Below the pieces are notes generated by a model. The model was not told the DNA's origin and did no database searches. It saw nothing but the letters and a program-made list of their open reading frames with translations. This document shows, piece by piece, positions 33,872 through 44,559 of a stretch of DNA of 64,000 nucleotides (position 1 is its first letter; each line of letters opens with the position of its first letter). The stretch covers positions 69,803,405 to 69,867,404 of the forward strand of contig CM044322.1 in the NCBI GenBank assembly GCA_024291935.2, read 5' to 3'. The stretch comes from Okapia johnstoni. Its lineage: Eukaryota; Chordata; Mammalia; Artiodactyla; Giraffidae. Made by a program: the position numbers and the translations under genes.

Positions 33872-34814
33872 ATGGATTCCAGGCCTCCTTGGATGGCTGC
33901 TCCTACCCCGGGGAGCACCCTCTCTGCCGCCAACGCCACCACACCCTGGCTGGGCCGGGATGAGGAGCTGGCCAAGGTGGAGATCGGCGTCCTGGCCACA
34001 GTCTTGGTGCTGGCGACAGGGGGCAACCTGACGGTGCTCCTGGCCATGGGACAGCCGGTCCGCAAGCGCTCCCGCATGCAGGTGTTCGTGCTGCACCTGG
34101 CCCTGACCGACCTGGGCGTGGCGCTCTTCCAGGTGCTGCCCCAGCTGCTGTGGGACATCACCTACCGCTTCCGGGGCCCCGACCCACTTTGCCGGGCCGT
34201 CAAGTACTTGCAGGTGCTGAGCATGTTTGCTTCCACCTACATGCTACTGGCCATGACGCTGGACCGCTACCTGGCCATCTGTCATCCCCTGCGCAGCCTC
34301 CAGCAGCACAGCCGGTCCACCTACCCGCTCATCGCAGCTCCCTGGCTGCTGGCTTCTGTCTTCAGCCTCCCTCAAGTCTTCATTTTTTCTGTACGAGAGG
34401 TGATCCAGGGCTCTGGAGTGCTGGACTGCTGGGCAGACTTCCGCGTCCCTTGGGGGCCACGGGCGTACATCACCTGGACCACCCTGGCCATCTTCATCCT
34501 GCCTGTGGCCATGCTCACAGCCTGCTACAGCCTCATCTGCCACGAAATCTGCAAGAACCTCAAAGTCAAGACAGAGGCTGGGCAGGCCGAAGGAGGGAGT
34601 TGTGGCACTGGGAACAGGCCCTCCTCTCCTCGTGGCCCGGTGGCAGCCACACGGGGGCTGCCCTCCCGGGTTAGCAGCATCAGCACCATCTCGCGGGCCA
34701 AGATCCGAACTGTGAAGATGACCTTCGTCATTGTACTGGCCTATATCGCCTGCTGGGCGCCTTTCTTCAGCGTCCAGATGTGGTCTGTGTGGGATGAGAA
34801 TGCCCCCAATGAAG
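33872..34814 (+). CDS. AVPR1B: Vasopressin V1b receptor, coding exon 1 (residues 1-314 and first base of codon 315)
   Basis: Encodes the N-terminus through transmembrane helix 6 of the arginine vasopressin V1b (V3) receptor, a class A GPCR that in mammals couples to Gq/11 and drives ACTH release from pituitary corticotrophs. Seen: an N-glycosylation site at N21; TM1 from about residue 36, with GGN at 50-52; the conserved TM2 aspartate D80 in LTDL; C107 and C186, the usual disulphide pair of loops 1 and 2; DRY at 131-133; and CWAP in TM6 at 294-297. The third intracellular loop (about 230-275) is the most divergent part. I chose the ATG at 33872 because the N-terminus MDS and the following [13 protein letters not shown] match the family, and it has A at -3 and G at +4. 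Splitting after TM6 is typical of vasopressin and oxytocin receptor genes. The exon ends in phase 1 before an apparent GC donor. Confidence 0.97.
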
Positions 34815-37413
34815 GCAAGTGTGTGGTCTGGTTGGGAGGGTAGAGGCGGGAGCACGGGGCAGAAAAATGCAGAGAAGGGAGAAGGAGGGTATTAGGACAG
34901 GGTCACAGTGGCTCCCGGGGCCAGGCAGGCAACAAATGGGCGAAGCAATTAAAGACTGTGCCTGTCCCGCTGTGCACTCATTTTGAATGGTTTCTATCAA
35001 TCCTTTCAAAGCTGTTTGAAGATCTCATTTAATATTATGTGCGTTACTCAGTCGTGTCTGACTCTTTGTGACCCCACGGACTGTAGCCCTCCAGGCTCCT
35101 CTGTCCATGGGAGTCTCCAGGCCAGAATACTGGAGTGAGTTCCCATTTCCTTCTCCAGGGGATCTTCCTGACCCGGGGATTGAACCCGGGTCTCCCACAT
35201 TGCAGGCAGATTCTTTATCATTTGAGCCTCCTTCCCAGGTGGCGCTAGTGGTAAAGAACCCTGCCTGCCAATGCAGAAGACTTACCTTGACACCTAAGTA
35301 ATCTGAGCTTCAGAGAGATGAAATAACAGGTCCAAGGTGCCACTGCTAGTAAGAGATGGAGCCAAGAATTGAATCAAGGTCTTCTTAAGCCAAACTTTAT
35401 CCAAACTTTTATTATTGTCTTATTCCCAACAATCACTGTTGAGCTGATGGCACCAGGGATGAGAAGGCCCTTTATCAAGGAATCTATGAGAAGCTTTCTT
35501 GCTTGCCTCCTGTAGTCACCACCATCATCAGCCTGTCCCTCAGACCCATATATAGAGTGACATCACTTATCAAGGGCCTCTCCGAGTAAGCAGTACAGGA
35601 ACGAAGTGTCCCTCAGAAAACCGGAAGCCCTTCGGGGATTCTGAGTTGAGCAGACATTCACTACTTTAAGCTTACTTTCCAGTACACCAAGTGTCCCTCC
35701 ACGACATCTTGGCCTCCTGGCCACTTGTCCCCAAGTCTTTGGCAGGAAGCTGTCTCCTTGCCCTTGCCCCACCCCCAACTGTCAGTGGAGCTCCTGCCAG
35801 GCTGTGCTGCAGCAGCTGCCTGTGACCAGTAGCAGGTCTGCCCTCCAGGACTGAGAGCTGGAGCCTCCGAAGACTCCAGGACTCCAGGCGCATATTGAGC
35901 CGCGACCTGGGCTTGGCTCGGGGGAGCCAAATCAAACAGACGCTTCCCAAGTGAAGAAACCTGTAGAAACCCTCAGTCTCTGGCCTAGATTAGGCACTAT
36001 ACATATATTGATGGGACAGATGGGATGAATACTACCCCTTAGCCAAAAACTTCTCAAATGTTCTGCAGCCCCCGGGGATTCAGTTAACTGGGTTGCAGGC
36101 CAGAAGGCTTCCTGCTTCAGGAGCCTGTGTTTGTTGCTGAGGCTGGTCCCCCCTCTGCTTACAAGTGCTCCCTCCTTGCTCACTTCTGTGCTGTCCTGTG
36201 CTTCCCAACTCTGTGACTCAGGCCTTCTCTCAAACATTCTGACCCTGTATCTTCCCTTCTCTTGGGCTGCAAGCACCACCCTGGAGAGCACCCAAGGAAC
36301 CAGCGTATCGGAAGCTTTCATGGCACTTTACAGAGCAGGCACTTGAGCTTTGCCTTTGAGTTACCTGGTTGAAATGGTGGCAGGGTGCAGAATTGCTGCT
36401 TTAAAGAGAGAAGACCTAGGTTCATGTCTGTGCCATAGCCCTTAATTCCTTCCAGCTCTGACATGGCACTCAGTGATTCACAGCCTCCACTAAAGAGCTG
36501 GGCAACTCAGCGGGCAACCCGTGCCATAGCTATAGCCATGGTACATCTGACAGAAGGCTGGGGCCCATCCCAGCAGCTTTCCTGTTGGCACGAGAAGTTT
36601 CATTTAGTTTTCAGAAAGAGTATTGTATCTGGAAGGAGTCTTATCAGAGTCTTTGAAGGCTTGCATTTTGACTGTCCAGGAGAGAAATTAGTTTTCCCTG
36701 CAGGAGGGACATTCTCTGGATGTAATTTCTGATGACAGAGAATAGTACTGGCCAGGAACGAGATGCCTGGATGCCCTGCACCTAAAAGCTGCACAGTTGG
36801 AGGTGGCGTCATGGGACCTGTAGGGCTGTCAGGTGCCACTGATTGCTCTACCAGGTCCCCAGCACTGGCCTGACACAGTCAATACTCACAGGGACAATAA
36901 CTGAATGACAGAATGACTGGGACAGACCCTAAGGGGTCAAGGAGCACAGACCTCAGAGGGCAGTGTGTACGTGTATCTATGACATGAATGAGAATGCAGG
37001 TATGTGTGCCCGAACTGGGTAGAATCATGGTCATTTTTCTAGCAGGTTTTATAGAAATTGCCTCACCTGTGCTCAGCATCCATTAGGGGGTTCACGATTC
37101 AAGATTTCAGAACAAAGATAGTGATCCAATTTGGGCTGCTCCTGCCGCTGACTATGTCTGTGTCTCTAAAGTCAGCTTAGAGCAAGCCTCAGCTTCTGTC
37201 ATCAGCCTGTGGCACAAAATGAATGAATAAATCAGTGAGGCAAAACCGTGGAGTCAGGAGTCCCAGGTTTGAGTTCCAGCTGTGATCCTTTCTGATCATA
37301 GAACCCCACGTGGTCCTCCTTGGGATTCAGCTGCCTTCTGTGAATTCTGCAGGGAGCGGACTCTCTCCCAGGTCCCTTCCAGCTCTGAAATCCTTGTGCT
37401 TCTCCCTCGGCAG
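34815..37413 (+). other. AVPR1B: AVPR1B intron, apparent GC-AG type
   Basis: The coding frames join if exon 1 ends AAG at 34814 and exon 2 begins at 37414, which gives the conserved Asp-Ser-Thr-Asn across the junction. The intron then starts GCAAGT (34815-34820) and ends CTCGGCAG (37406-37413). AG|GCAAGT is the usual context of functional GC donors. The intron contains a Bov-tA SINE, a MIR-like trace at about 35300-35385 and otherwise unique sequence. Confidence 0.85.
35038..35290 (-). mobile_element. Bov-tA SINE in AVPR1B intron, with inverted head fragment
   Basis: A near full-length minus-strand Bov-tA spans about 35038-35230. It is followed by a plus-strand head fragment (CCCAGGTGGCGCTAGTGGTA, about 35234-35283), so the two heads face each other. 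The fragment may come from a second, truncated insertion. Confidence 0.85.
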
Positions 37414-37742
37414 ATTCGACCAATGTGGCTTTCACCATCTCCATGCTTTTGGGCAACCTCAGCAGCTGCTGCAACCCCTGGATCTACATGGGCTTCAACA
37501 GCCACCTGTGCCTGCATTCCCTGCGCTGCCTGGCCTGCTGCAGAGGCACTGGGCCCAGGATGCGCAGGCGGCTCTCCAACGGCAGTCTGTCCAGCCACCA
37601 CGCCACCCTGCTGACCCGCTCCAGTGGCCTGCCTGCCCTTGGCCTCAGCCCCAGACTCAGCAGGAGGCCTGGGCCCAAAGACTCCCTGCAGGGCACAGAG
37701 CAGGTAGAAGGTGATGCCGCCACTGAGACCAGCATCTTTTAG
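37414..37742 (+). CDS. AVPR1B: Vasopressin V1b receptor, coding exon 2 (residues 315-423)
   Basis: Completes AVPR1B: third extracellular loop, TM7 and the cytoplasmic tail, ending with TAG at 37740-37742. TM7 carries the NPxxY motif as NPWIY at residues 335-339, preceded by the [12 protein letters not shown] signature of the vasopressin/oxytocin receptor group. Helix 8 is followed by cysteines at 353, 356 and 357, likely palmitoylation sites. The tail is rich in Ser, Thr and Arg (RRRLS near 365-369), as expected for kinase and arrestin control. The total of 423 residues agrees with the usual length of about 424 in mammals. The splice acceptor is CAG at 37411-37413. No frameshift, stop or missing motif is seen, so the gene looks functional. 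Confidence 0.97.
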
Positions 37743-37800
37743 GGAGCATGCCCCAGAGTCTGGCGGAGGATCTCTGTCCATCTCAGCACTGCCCATCCTG

Positions 37801-37940
37801 ATGCTCTCTACGGTCTTTTTCAGTTAGAACCCTTCATGACTTCGCAAGATTGGAGAAACGTTCTCTAAGGACATCCTAGCCAGTAGGCTCTAGAAGAATT
37901 GTTGGATTTTCATGACAATGACATTTATGCCCTTTGACTC
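37801..37940 (+). repeat. Local direct duplication, copy A
   Basis: About 140 bp matching 38867-39005 at about 80-85% by eye, with the same order of blocks including an identical run across 37892-37913. It starts 58 bp after the AVPR1B stop codon. The first 30 bp resemble the end of a MIR element; the rest is otherwise unique. Confidence 0.85.
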
Positions 37941-38866
37941 GGCTTGAGGCAGGTGAGGAGGCCAGAAAGGCTGCTCCTTTCTTTGGTGTCGTAGCTGCCC
38001 CCCTAACCTCACGTGCTGGGAGATGGGGAGACTCAGACTGTCTACTTCCTTGATCCTGCCATATTCACAGTGTGTCTGGGGACCACATGTGTGATAGATG
38101 TGGTGCTGCAGATCTGGGCTCTCCTGCCTGGGGGTCCATAGGCAGCAGGGCTTCAAAGGCTGGTATCTTATCTTGTTTGTCCCAGCCTAATCTGACTAGT
38201 GCATCCCAGTTCAGCCAGGAGAGAGAAGGAGTGAATGACTGCAAGGCGGACCCTACTTGAATCCTGAGATGGGTGTGTGGGAGGGGGGCGTTGGTAGAGA
38301 GAGACGTGCTTGATGAAGAGCAGTGAACGGGTGTGCGGGCTTCACCTCTATACTCACCAGTCTACCAAAGGGGGCTGAGGGGTAGCACAGCACTTGGTAA
38401 CTGGTAAAAACTCTGCAAATGCTGCTTATCTTCTCCCAAACACCCTCATTTATAGTTGGGATGGGTGACAAGGCAAAGTATTGCATATTCTCAGTGGAAT
38501 GACCCACTGAGGTGAGTGTGGGAAGAATGAGTGAGGAGAGGAGATGAAAATGGTCACCAAATTCTGAGTGGGAGGAAGTCTTGGAAGCAGCAGGGATTGG
38601 TCGCACACACACTCCCCACTCTTCACGGGGTCCACATGACTCCTGCCTCTTGGGCTGCATGGAGGGGACATCCTTTGAGAAAGTGTGACTTAGTCATGGC
38701 TTTGGATTTGTCTGAGGCTCTTCAGAGCTTTCACACAAATCACACGCTTGCCACGATCAAGTCAGGAGCCCACGATGGGAAACCCGGCTCTGCCTGGTAG
38801 TATCTGTACGACCTTGGGAACTTAACCTCCCTCTCAGGACTTCAGCACCTCACCTGCAGAATAGAG

Positions 38867-39005
38867 ATGCTCTGTAAGGTCTTTCCCAGCTCAAACCTTT
38901 CATGACTTGCAAGACTGGAGAAGCGCTTTCTAAGGACTTACTAACCCATAAGCTCTAGAAGAATTGTTGGATTTTCATGATAGTGACATTTTTACTGTTT
39001 GACTC
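38867..39005 (+). repeat. Local direct duplication, copy B
   Basis: Second copy, 1066 bp downstream of copy A. It shares CTCTAGAAGAATTGTTGGAT and the flanking blocks with scattered substitutions and one indel. Confidence 0.85.
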
Positions 39006-39049
39006 AATTCTGGTGACTGTGGGTCCTGCCACGGCTATACTGTACACAT

Positions 39050-39436
39050 TTGCCAGCACTTCAGTTCAGTCTCTCAGTTGTGTCTGACTCTTTGAGACCC
39101 CATGGACTGCTGCACACCAGGCCTCCCCATCCATCACCAACTCCCGGAGCTTGCTCAAACTCATGTCCATTGAGTCAGTGATGCCACCCAACCATCTCAT
39201 CCTCTGTCGTCCCCTTCTCCTGCCTTCAATCTTTCCCAGCATCAGGGTCTTTTCAAATGGGTCAGTTCTTCGCATCAGGTGGCCAAAATATTGGAGTTTC
39301 AGCTTCAACATCAGTCCTTCCAATGAATAGTCAGGACTGATTTCCTTTAGGATGGACTTGTTGGATCTCCTTGCTGTCCAAGGGACTCTCAAGAGTCTTC
39401 TCCAATACCACAGTTCAAAAGCATCAATTGCCAGCA
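39050..39436 (-). mobile_element. BovB LINE 3' fragment with 9-bp TSD
   Basis: Minus-strand BovB 39059-39427. TTGCCAGCA occurs at 39050-39058 and 39428-39436. Confidence 0.92.
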
Positions 39437-39654
39437 GTTATATGATGCTAATGCCAAGAGACCCTGGCAGGTGGAAGCTGGGACTTTGTCCTGCTCCTCA
39501 TTATCTCCAGTGGCATTTATATCTTGGAATAACCTCCCCTCCATGATTCTGGTTCTAATATAAGTGATGGTCTTGATGGTAGAAAAAGCATTAGCTGAAG
39601 TGAGGCCCTGGTTCTACACCATGACACCACCAGTGACCTGGTTCTCTTCACTGT

Positions 39655-39975
39655 GTGCTTAGTCACTCAGTCATGTCCAGCTCTTTGTGACCCCATGGAC
39701 TGTAGCCTGCCAGGTTCCTCTGTCCATAAAATTCTCCAGGCAAGAATACTGGAGTGGGTTACTGTGTCCTCCTCCAAGGGATCTTCTCAACTGAGGAACT
39801 GAACGCAGGTCTCCTGCATTGCAGGCAGTTTCTTTACCATCTGAGCCACCAGGGAAGCTCAAGAATACTGGAGTGGGTAGCCTATCCCTTCTCCAGGGGA
39901 ACTTCCCGACCCAGGGATCAAACTGGGGTGTCTTGCATTGCAGGCAGATTCTTTACCAGCTGAGCTACCAAGGAA
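39655..39975 (-). mobile_element. Two adjacent Bov-tA SINEs
   Basis: The first minus-strand copy spans about 39655-39861 and is nearly full length. A second partial copy (about 39862-39975) starts mid-body with AAGAATACTGGAGTGGGTAG and keeps the head with GCTGAGCTACC. Confidence 0.88.
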
Positions 39976-41030
39976 ACTCTCTTCATTATGAGGGTCAGAT
40001 AGGACTGTGAGTATGTAGGCAGTTTGTAAACCCATGAACTTCTAAACCCATGAAGCTATACTACTGTACGGATTGCTAATCTAATTAAGAGCTCTTGAGA
40101 GCAGCATTAGGGAACAGAGTCACTCTCTGCCCTCCACTCCTAGGGAAGCTTTGAGGGGTGACTGTGGCTTTGGGGATATACTTCTTTAAGAGGCCACTTA
40201 GCTCTAAGAAGTCTCCTTAGGCCTCACTAAGAGAAAAGAACTAAGCTGAGTGTTGTGAGTGAGCAAAGCATCCCAGCCTTTCAATACTAGAGAACTGGAA
40301 ACTGGGATGCAGGCCCTAATGGGATCAAGGCTCAAGGCAGATTGGGAACCCACTATCTCTCTTCACTGCAGCCATTGCTTGTTGTGTCAGCCCTTGACAT
40401 CCAACTGCTTCTTCCCAGTCCATCTGTCCTGCTGGAGCTGGTCTTATGAACCTCACATGCCAGCCTAAGCTTTTGAAGTTGCTCCTTCCCCTGTTTATAT
40501 AAGCCATCCTCACCTCAGACCACAGTTTCTGACCCTAGGGCCACAGTAGATAGTAAGTAAATCTTTGCTCATCACAATAACTGGGAGGTAGAAGGGATAC
40601 TGGCCTTGTAACCCAAACCTGGTTTTGAGTCCCGATCTCACCCCTTTTCTACCTGTATGGACTTGGGCAAGTTATCTAATCTCTCTGAGCAACTGGCACC
40701 TCATTTGTTAAATGGAAGTAACAATGTCTGCCTTATTGGGAGGCATTTGTGAGGATGTAGACTGTACAACATTCTCCTGATGCTAGAGAGGATGGTGGCC
40801 TGGCTCTGGATCACATCCAGTGGCTGGCTTCCAGGCGCTGGGCCCAGGAGATGCTACAGTAGAGAGGCGAGAAGAGACCGGATCAAGGTTGGCCAGAGCC
40901 CCTCACATGCCCACTCTGTGCTTCCTATAGCAAGGAGTAGCAAATAATCCCACTATTATATTTCCAGCTCTCCTTTATACAAGGGGGATTTACTTGTGAT
41001 GGTGGTTTTGGGACCCTCACTTTTTCTTCC
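39976..41030. other. Non-genic stretch with MIR remnant
   Basis: A MIR-like core lies at about 40625-40760 (GACTTGGGCAAGTTATCTAA, then TCATTTGTTAAATGG). No gene is seen. Confidence 0.6.
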
Positions 41031-41322
41031 ATGGAAAGGCTGCTGCTGCTAAGTCGCTTCAGTCGTGTCTGACTCTGTGCGACCCCATAGATGGCAGCCC
41101 ACCAGGCTCCGCCGTCCCTGGGATTCTCCAGGCAAGAACACTGGAGTGGGTTGTCATTTCCTTCTCCAATGCATGCAAGTGAAAAGTGGAAGTGAAGTCA
41201 CTCGTCGTGTCCGACTCTTTAGGGACCCTATGGACTGCAGCCTACCAGGCTCCTCCGTCCATGGGATTTTCCAGGCAAGAGTACTGGAGTGGGGTGCCAT
41301 TGCCTTCTCCGATGGAAAGGCT
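41031..41322 (-). mobile_element. BovA2 SINE, full length with 11-bp TSD
   Basis: Minus-strand BovA2 41042-41311. ATGGAAAGGCT is at 41031-41041 and 41312-41322. Confidence 0.95.
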
Positions 41323-41576
41323 ACACTTGATCTTTTCCAGAAACTTGGTGCTGTTCTGTAATGAGGCCAATGGGGAACAGCTGAACACCAGGCTGGGAGC
41401 CTCAGGAATATAAAGCAGGAGGCTCCTGAAGGAAATGGCAGGATGATGTCTGGATCTATGATTGATGTCTTTTGCAGTCTGTGTAGGAAGCTCTCATAGG
41501 CATTCGGAGACAGCAGTAGGGTCTTGGGTAGGGCCCAGGAATGTGGGTCACCATGGGGAGCAAGAAGGAGGTCCCA

Positions 41577-41977
41577 TGCTCTCTGTTGTGGTTGTTAAGT
41601 CACTAAGTCGTGTCTGACTCTTCTCAACCCTATGGACTGCAGCACTCCAGGCTTCCCTGTCTTTCACCACCTCCTGGAGTTTGCTCAAACTTATGGCCAT
41701 TGAGTCAGTGACACAATCTAACCATCTCATCCTCTGTCATCCCCTTCCCCTCCCACCCTCAGTCTTTCCCAGCATCAGGGTCTTTTCCAATGAGTCAGCT
41801 CTTCGCATCAGGTAGCCAAAGTATTGTAGCTTCAGCTTCAGCATCAGTCCTTCCAATGAATAGTCAGGACTGATTTTCTTTAGGATTGACAGGTTTGACC
41901 TCCTTGCAGTCCAAAGAACTCTCAAGAGTTTTCTTCAGCATCACAATTCAAAAGCATCAATTCTTCGGTGCTCTCTG
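41577..41977 (-). mobile_element. BovB LINE 3' fragment with 9-bp TSD
   Basis: Minus-strand BovB 41586-41968. TGCTCTCTG is at 41577-41585 and 41969-41977. Confidence 0.92.
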
Positions 41978-44559
41978 GGTCAATCTCGTTTCTGACAGCT
42001 CACCCCAGGAGAAATTGAGCTGTACTGTCCCTGGGCTGAGCACCTTTGTGAATTGTTTATGCTGTCCTGTGGTCTCTGTGAATTACTGTACTTCAGTCCT
42101 GTGAGCCCATGTGGAAGTAGAGGGCTGTGTAGGGGGGCAGGGGACTGTGGTGTGGCAGGAGGAGCCTGAACATGGCAGGAGGAAGTTAATTGCTTAACTG
42201 CGGGCATTTCTCAGAATGGCTTTCTATGTCGTTTGGTATACGTCAGTAATTTTCCAGATGACTTGTGTTTTGTATGCAAATAGGTATTCCTATCTATTGA
42301 GGAGCTATAGCCTCCGTCTAGGCCATAGCAACTCACTCCTGAGTCCAGAACCCAAAGATGTGGTTGAAATTGGCCAATAAAACAGCTTGATAACCAGCAA
42401 ATTTCCGGTCACTTTTGCTTCCTACGGGCAATGACAACGAGATATGTGAGCTAAAATAAAATTGTGATAGCTTTCCACAGAGCAGGGGCAGGGGAAATGT
42501 CAAGTTGTGGTGAGCCACCTTCCTGGTGCCCCTCACCCACTTGAAGGGGAAAGAAGACAAGTGACCTGGGATTTGCCCTGGGACCACACGGTGGCAGTGT
42601 GGAGCTAAAAGTGGGTCTGATGCAGTAAATGACCCACAGGGGCCTGCAGAGTGTCTTCCCAGCTCTAATGCCAGACTAACTTTCCCTGAGGTTCGAGAGT
42701 CTTGGTCTTGCATTTGACCCAGCTCTCCTGAGAGCTGACATGCTCTCAGCAGCTTACATGTACTTCTTTCTCCCAAAGTTCACAGAGGATGTATTTAGCA
42801 AAGAGGGGCAAAGAGCAAGAGGTTTCTTCTGCAGGTTGAGGATCTAAATATAGAGATTCTTGTCTGAAAGGGTGAATGCATGAGGGAGCTAGTGGGACCT
42901 CAAAAAAAAAAAAAGCCAATAAGATGGAGTCATTATGTGTTTGGTTTAGAGGCCAGGGTCTTGGGTTAGAAGGCCTCTTGAAGCCCCTCTGGGCCAGGGC
43001 AAATACCCCACAGGTGTTGAGCATAAAATACCTCTTCACCCTGTGGGTCTTGCTGGTCGATAAGATAGTTTACCTCACGGAATTCTGCTGCAATTCCATG
43101 GTGGGCAGTGGGTGCTTGCTCCTTTAGACTAAAACTTCATGGCAGACAGGTCACATTTAGTCTGGTCTAGCTTGCATTTCCAGTTCATCACTGGCATGTA
43201 ATCAGCCTTATACTGGCTGCTAGTAGCAAATCAGTTTGTCTGTACCTTGTTATAAGACAGTTTTGGAGAGATTTTTATCCAGTCCTTATTCACAGAGGAA
43301 CCGAGAGTGGGGCAGTGTAATTCTTCCCTGGAGGTTCTGATGATATACAGAGAAAGTGTACATACGTTACTGGAGAAAGTGACTTTATTGTACCAGAAAC
43401 TGTACTCCTCAAAGGGTGATTACCTGTACATGAAACCATTTATACAGATTTAGGCAGCTAACCCTTTAAGGTCATGGAAGTATATATATATATATATTTA
43501 AAAGGCCATTTTATTTCTAGCTATGTGGCTAGCAATGTGGATCAGGTCAAATTACTACCTGGCCCCAATCATTATCTTATTGGCCCAAACTCTCCTGTTC
43601 ACTTTTCAGACCATCTAAGTCATCTGCACTGTTGATGGTCAATCAAATCTCTGTGAGTCACTTGGAGTCACACTTTCACCTTTAACCTTGAACAGCACTC
43701 TCAAAGAAGGCCTCCTCTTATAAGCAACTGGGGTGAGTGCTGTTAACCTCTATGATATATTTATTTGTCTTGAAAATCATGCCTTTGAAACCAATCCTAG
43801 CACAGTTCATTACACCCCTTAATCAGGTGGGCAGTGGCATTCTTGTCTCTCTTTCCTCTGACATCAAATTCCTGCTCCCCAGTATCATCACTGCTTCTGA
43901 ACTCAGACATTTCTCCACGCAGTTCAGTTCAGGTTAGTCCCTGGAGAATTTATCGAGTGCCTGCCTACATTGGGTCAGGCCTGCCCCCTTTCCTTCTGCC
44001 TCTTCTTCCATCAATCCACCCTTTTTTCTAAACTGAGGTCAGAACCATCTCTCTCTAGTTACTTTTTCTGATTAGGTCCACCTGATCTTAACATTCTTAT
44101 ACCCAATGTAAACACTGATGAGCTCTGGTTTTGTTGCTCTGTGTTAATTCTCCTTTGTCATGTGTTGTTGTGTACATGTTCTTGCCTGTCTCCACAACTA
44201 GGTGATGCACCACTTAAGCTCATCTAGATGCTAAAGTCTTATTTTTATGTATGATGCTCCCAACTCGCAGGGCCTATTCTGGGAGAAAGCAGAAGGCAGG
44301 CATTCTGTCCATGCTACCACAGTTGTCCTTTCTCCTGGTGTGGAATGTGTCTTAGCAGTATCTCTTCCCAGTCTCTCTTGGGTGTGCTATAACTTATCTG
44401 AATCTCTTAAGCATATCTTTAATTCTTTTTTTTTTCTTTTAAAAAGAGATCAATAAGAAGTAGAATTCTGTTTCTGGATGCAAAGATAGTGTCACTGTTT
44501 TTGGCTTTGGTGGTGTTTAGTCCTCATTCTGTTTCTCTAATCAGTATAAACTCTTTTTC
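41978..44559. other. Non-genic stretch
   Basis: No gene recognised. A short (TA)n run lies at about 43481-43497. Open frames at 42333-42776 and 42746-43039 (minus) have no family resemblance. Confidence 0.55.

Larger units (their letters stand above)
37743..39049 (+). other. AVPR1B 3' flank / presumed 3' UTR
   Basis: No canonical AATAAA occurs on the + strand soon after the stop; the first I found is at 42376-42381, about 4.6 kb on. The 3' UTR is either long, uses a variant signal, or ends at a site I cannot recognise. The stretch contains the two duplicated segments listed separately and a MIR-like remnant at about 38780-38890. Confidence 0.5.

Noticed and set aside
34150..34855. Long frames overlapping AVPR1B exon 1 in other frames and on the minus strand
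   Set aside because: Shadows of the GC-rich receptor coding sequence; their content shows no independent protein family.
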